Shown in pieces: positions 60,556 to 62,132 of a stretch of DNA of 62,132 nt. The translations under genes and the position numbers were made by a program. This DNA is from Verrucomicrobiota bacterium (GTDB lineage Bacteria > Verrucomicrobiota > Verrucomicrobiia > Limisphaerales > JACPZS01), in the NCBI GenBank assembly GCA_016195385.1, contig JACPZS010000070.1:1-62132 (forward strand). Direction: 5' to 3'. The notes below the pieces were generated by a model, which ran no database searches, was not told the origin of the DNA, and saw only the letters and a program-made list of their open reading frames with translations. The stretch's first letter is position 1, and every line of letters starts with the position of its first letter.

Positions 60556-61647
60556 ATGATCGTCAAGGCTACCGAACTATCAGGTCAGGTGCCATATCTC
60601 GACCTCTCTCGCGTGGGTGATCGCGTAGTCAATCTAATGCCGCTATGGGACGGCCGGTCCTGGAAGCACTGGGTTCCCGGGCCTGGTGGAATTCTGGAGG
60701 TGGAGCCCATCGATGTCGTTGAGTCAGACTATGTGGCCAAGGAAGCTGCCTGCGAGCACGACCTCTTGATTCCCTTTGTCGAACTGATGTGGCAGAGAAT
60801 GACCTTTCCCGAGGTTTGCCCACTAATCGGCGCAATCTGCGACGACTTCCATAACCTAGGAACTACAGTGGCCAAGCTCCGCCACTTTCACCGCACGCGC
60901 GATCTCCTGCCCGAAAGCGACCTTGGGCGCTTCGCCGCAACCGAGCTAGAGTATCTTCTTGTTCTTTCGCGCACGATCTTCGATTTGCTCCAAGAGGTCG
61001 TTTCTGAATTGTTTTCGGAGCGCGTCCGCTGGGCGGATTCCGGGTGTGAGGCCAAACGAAAGGCCCGGAAGCTTCCAACAAAATTCTCTAAGGTCGTGTT
61101 ACGCGAGAAAAAGGACTATCGATCAGTGGATGAGATACATGATTGTTTCGGGCTTCCCGAGATTGTGGCCAGGGCATATGCGGAGCGAGCGATGTTCTTC
61201 AGCAATCTTCGCGATTCTCGGGATGCCGTTGTGCATCATGGACGATCGGTTGGAACGGTATTCGCTACTCCGAGAGGATTTTGCATCGACCCCAAGGAGG
61301 CGCCCTTTTCCAGATACAAGTGTTGGAAGGGTGACCATTACTACAACGAGCACGTTGCCTCGGTCCTGCCCTGGATTGCTGAGATTGTCCTGGGAACAAT
61401 TGATGCGTGCAACGCCATAATGTACGCGATTGCCTCTGTAGTGATCTTCCCTCCGGATATTGCTCCCGGGTATCGGGTCTTTGTGCGGGGCCCGAGCACC
61501 CCCGCTTTGGTCGAAGTCCTACGGGTGAGCTCCGGCGGATCACCTTGGTGGGACGAGTCTGATGATGGGACCCTTGATCAGCCTCCGAGATTGCGCCGGA
61601 GAGCCGTGTCAGAGCCAGCAGGCGGATTGGTCGCTGATGACGTATAA
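60556..61647 (+). CDS. Unknown protein carried in an integron-like cassette
   Basis: A 363-residue protein; I do not recognise the family. The start ATG is at 60556 with AAGG seven bases upstream. The N-terminal 60 residues are mixed; residues 60-160 are mainly helical (ATELEYLLVLSRTIFDLLQE). A basic stretch follows (CEAKRKARKLPTKFSK). A motif NLRDSRDAVVHHG at about 217-229 contains R-x4-H (Arg222, His227), as in HEPN-type ribonucleases, though the fold is not proven. The C-terminal 70 residues are polar with SGGSPWWDESDDGT. The stop codon lies within the beginning of the attC-like site, a typical cassette arrangement. No promoter of its own is seen. Confidence 0.75.
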   Translation: MIVKATELSGQVPYLDLSRVGDRVVNLMPLWDGRSWKHWVPGPGGILEVEPIDVVESDYVAKEAACEHDLLIPFVELMWQRMTFPEVCPLIGAICDDFHNLGTTVAKLRHFHRTRDLLPESDLGRFAATELEYLLVLSRTIFDLLQEVVSELFSERVRWADSGCEAKRKARKLPTKFSKVVLREKKDYRSVDEIHDCFGLPEIVARAYAERAMFFSNLRDSRDAVVHHGRSVGTVFATPRGFCIDPKEAPFSRYKCWKGDHYYNEHVASVLPWIAEIVLGTIDACNAIMYAIASVVIFPPDIAPGYRVFVRGPSTPALVEVLRVSSGGSPWWDESDDGTLDQPPRLRRRAVSEPAGGLVADDV

Positions 61648-61740
61648 CAAATCGCTGCAGGCAACGCGGGGTGGCCATTCCAGTTCCGCTTCGCGGTTCA
61701 CGCTGGCTGGTCCCGCGTGCCTGAGTTCTGGACGTTAGGC
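61642..61740 (+). other. attC-like recombination site
   Basis: The left end GTATAACAAATCGCTGCAGG and right end CTGGACGTTAGGC bracket an imperfect palindrome of 99 bases. The inner arms GGCAACGCGGG and CCCGCGTGCC pair with one unpaired base, as in the extrahelical bases of attC sites, and a small internal hairpin (CCGCTTCGCGG) lies in the middle. The right core GTTAGGC (61734-61740) fits GTTRRRY; the left GTATAAC is one change from RYYYAAC. Confidence 0.78.
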
Positions 61741-61788
61741 GACTCCTCGCGTGCCCTGTGAACGAAGAGCAATGGCCCAACAATCAAA

Positions 61789-61941
61789 ATGCAAACCCCA
61801 AACCCGGAACATTTGAAGTGGCTGGTCGAAAGCCGTAGGCAAAATCAGCACGTATCTGCGCACTTGTATGAGTTGATGACGCCTAAGTGCTGGAGAGACC
61901 AAAAGTTGGGATACGAGGCAAAGACTCTAGCAGTTTGCTGA
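61789..61941 (+). CDS. Short ORF after the attC-like site, probably truncated
   Basis: A 50-residue frame (MQTPNPEHLKWLVESRRQNQ) beginning 48 bases after the core site, as expected for the first ORF of a second cassette. It ends with TLAVC and a TGA close to where the insertion sequence seems to begin, so the tail may be replaced by IS sequence. No family is recognised. Confidence 0.45.
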   Translation: MQTPNPEHLKWLVESRRQNQHVSAHLYELMTPKCWRDQKLGYEAKTLAVC

Positions 61942-61991
61942 AATACTCCAACCAAGTTTGAACAATGGCGGGGCGGAAAAGTCGGAATACT

Positions 61992-62132
61992 ATGCGTGGA
62001 AAGCCTCAAGCCCAGCCGGAGTTTCTGACGACCATCAACCTGAACCAGCGTGTCCCCGCCGACCATCCGCTGCGCGGGATCAAGACCCGCGTGGATGAAG
62101 TGCTGGCCAGGCTCTCGCCCTTGTTTGATGCG
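61992..62132 (+). CDS. IS5/IS1182-type transposase, N-terminal part only
   Basis: The first 47 codons of a DDE transposase cut by the end of the window. MRGKPQAQPEFLTTINLNQR, VPADHPLRGIKTRVDEVLAR and LSPLFDA match the conserved start of IS5-superfamily transposases with the DUF772 N-terminal domain (VPxDHPLRxIK). The catalytic residues lie beyond the window. It appears to have inserted into or next to the second cassette ORF, with the left end perhaps between 61930 and 61990; no inverted repeat could be fixed by eye. Confidence 0.85.
   Translation, partial: MRGKPQAQPEFLTTINLNQRVPADHPLRGIKTRVDEVLARLSPLFDA

Noticed and set aside
1..62132. CRISPR array, tRNA or rRNA genes
   Set aside because: No regularly spaced repeats with unique spacers and no cloverleaf or rRNA-like sequence were recognised by eye; the tandem arrays seen have no spacers.

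Overview
The window looks like a chromosomal segment of a free-living Verrucomicrobiota bacterium, most likely of the Pedosphaera/Limisphaerales lineage (subdivision 3). This is inferred from gene content only. The signs are a large PVC-type haem-binding CxxCH protein, a prepilin-like 'FTLIELLVV' protein ending in an H-X-G type domain, a PEP-CTERM protein, ASPIC/UnbV FG-GAP proteins, a cytochrome c/copper monooxygenase/TPR fusion family, and several interspersed GC-rich palindromic repeats. Coding density and GC are high, so long antisense shadow frames are common and were left out.

Layout. 1-3.4 kb: a small membrane protein, glycogen synthase (glgA) and seryl-tRNA synthetase (serS). 3.6-15.9 kb: a surface-polysaccharide region with two glycosyltransferases, a Wzy/ligase-like membrane protein, a CgeB-like transferase, two FkbM methyltransferases, a Wzx-like flippase and another methyltransferase. 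It is interrupted by a GxxExxY gene set among palindromic repeats and by a secreted 14-unit repeat protein. 16.2-18.3 kb: a toxin-antitoxin island (RelE/ParE pair, DUF2442 pseudogene, MazF/PemK pair) with flanking repeats. 18.3-24.1 kb: an unknown AT-richer gene, a Sel1-repeat serine protease, a zinc alcohol dehydrogenase, a secreted esterase/propeller fusion and a PEP-CTERM protein. 24.1-28.0 kb: a housekeeping run tyrA-aroA-cmk-plsC on the minus strand, encoding aromatic amino acid synthesis, CMP kinase and phospholipid acylation.

28.3-41.3 kb holds large secreted proteins: an unknown 587-residue protein, a 1242-residue double FG-GAP/UnbV protein, two convergent cytochrome c-PHM-like-TPR paralogues, and a PA14/Ig/LamG-like giant with a clear intrinsic terminator. 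41.7-50.0 kb: lytic transglycosylase, ruvC-x-ruvA-DUF374, an FmdB-like protein, a holin-like membrane protein, trmB, a FIST protein, a squalene-cyclase-repeat protein and a YdjY protein. 50.1-56.5 kb: a Big_5 Ig-like secreted protein, the 1202-residue PVC haem protein and the prepilin-like protein.

56.5-62.1 kb is a decayed accessory end. It has a methyltransferase, an AT-richer MBL-fold gene, a chimeric remnant (methyltransferase 5' end joined to an M2-peptidase 3' end), a probably frameshifted small gene carrying a 21-bp tandem repeat, and a 4 x 41-bp tandem repeat. It ends with what looks like an integron gene cassette (core site, one ORF, folded attC-like site), a second cassette ORF and an insertion-sequence transposase cut by the window end. 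No integrase, CRISPR array, rRNA or tRNA was recognised.
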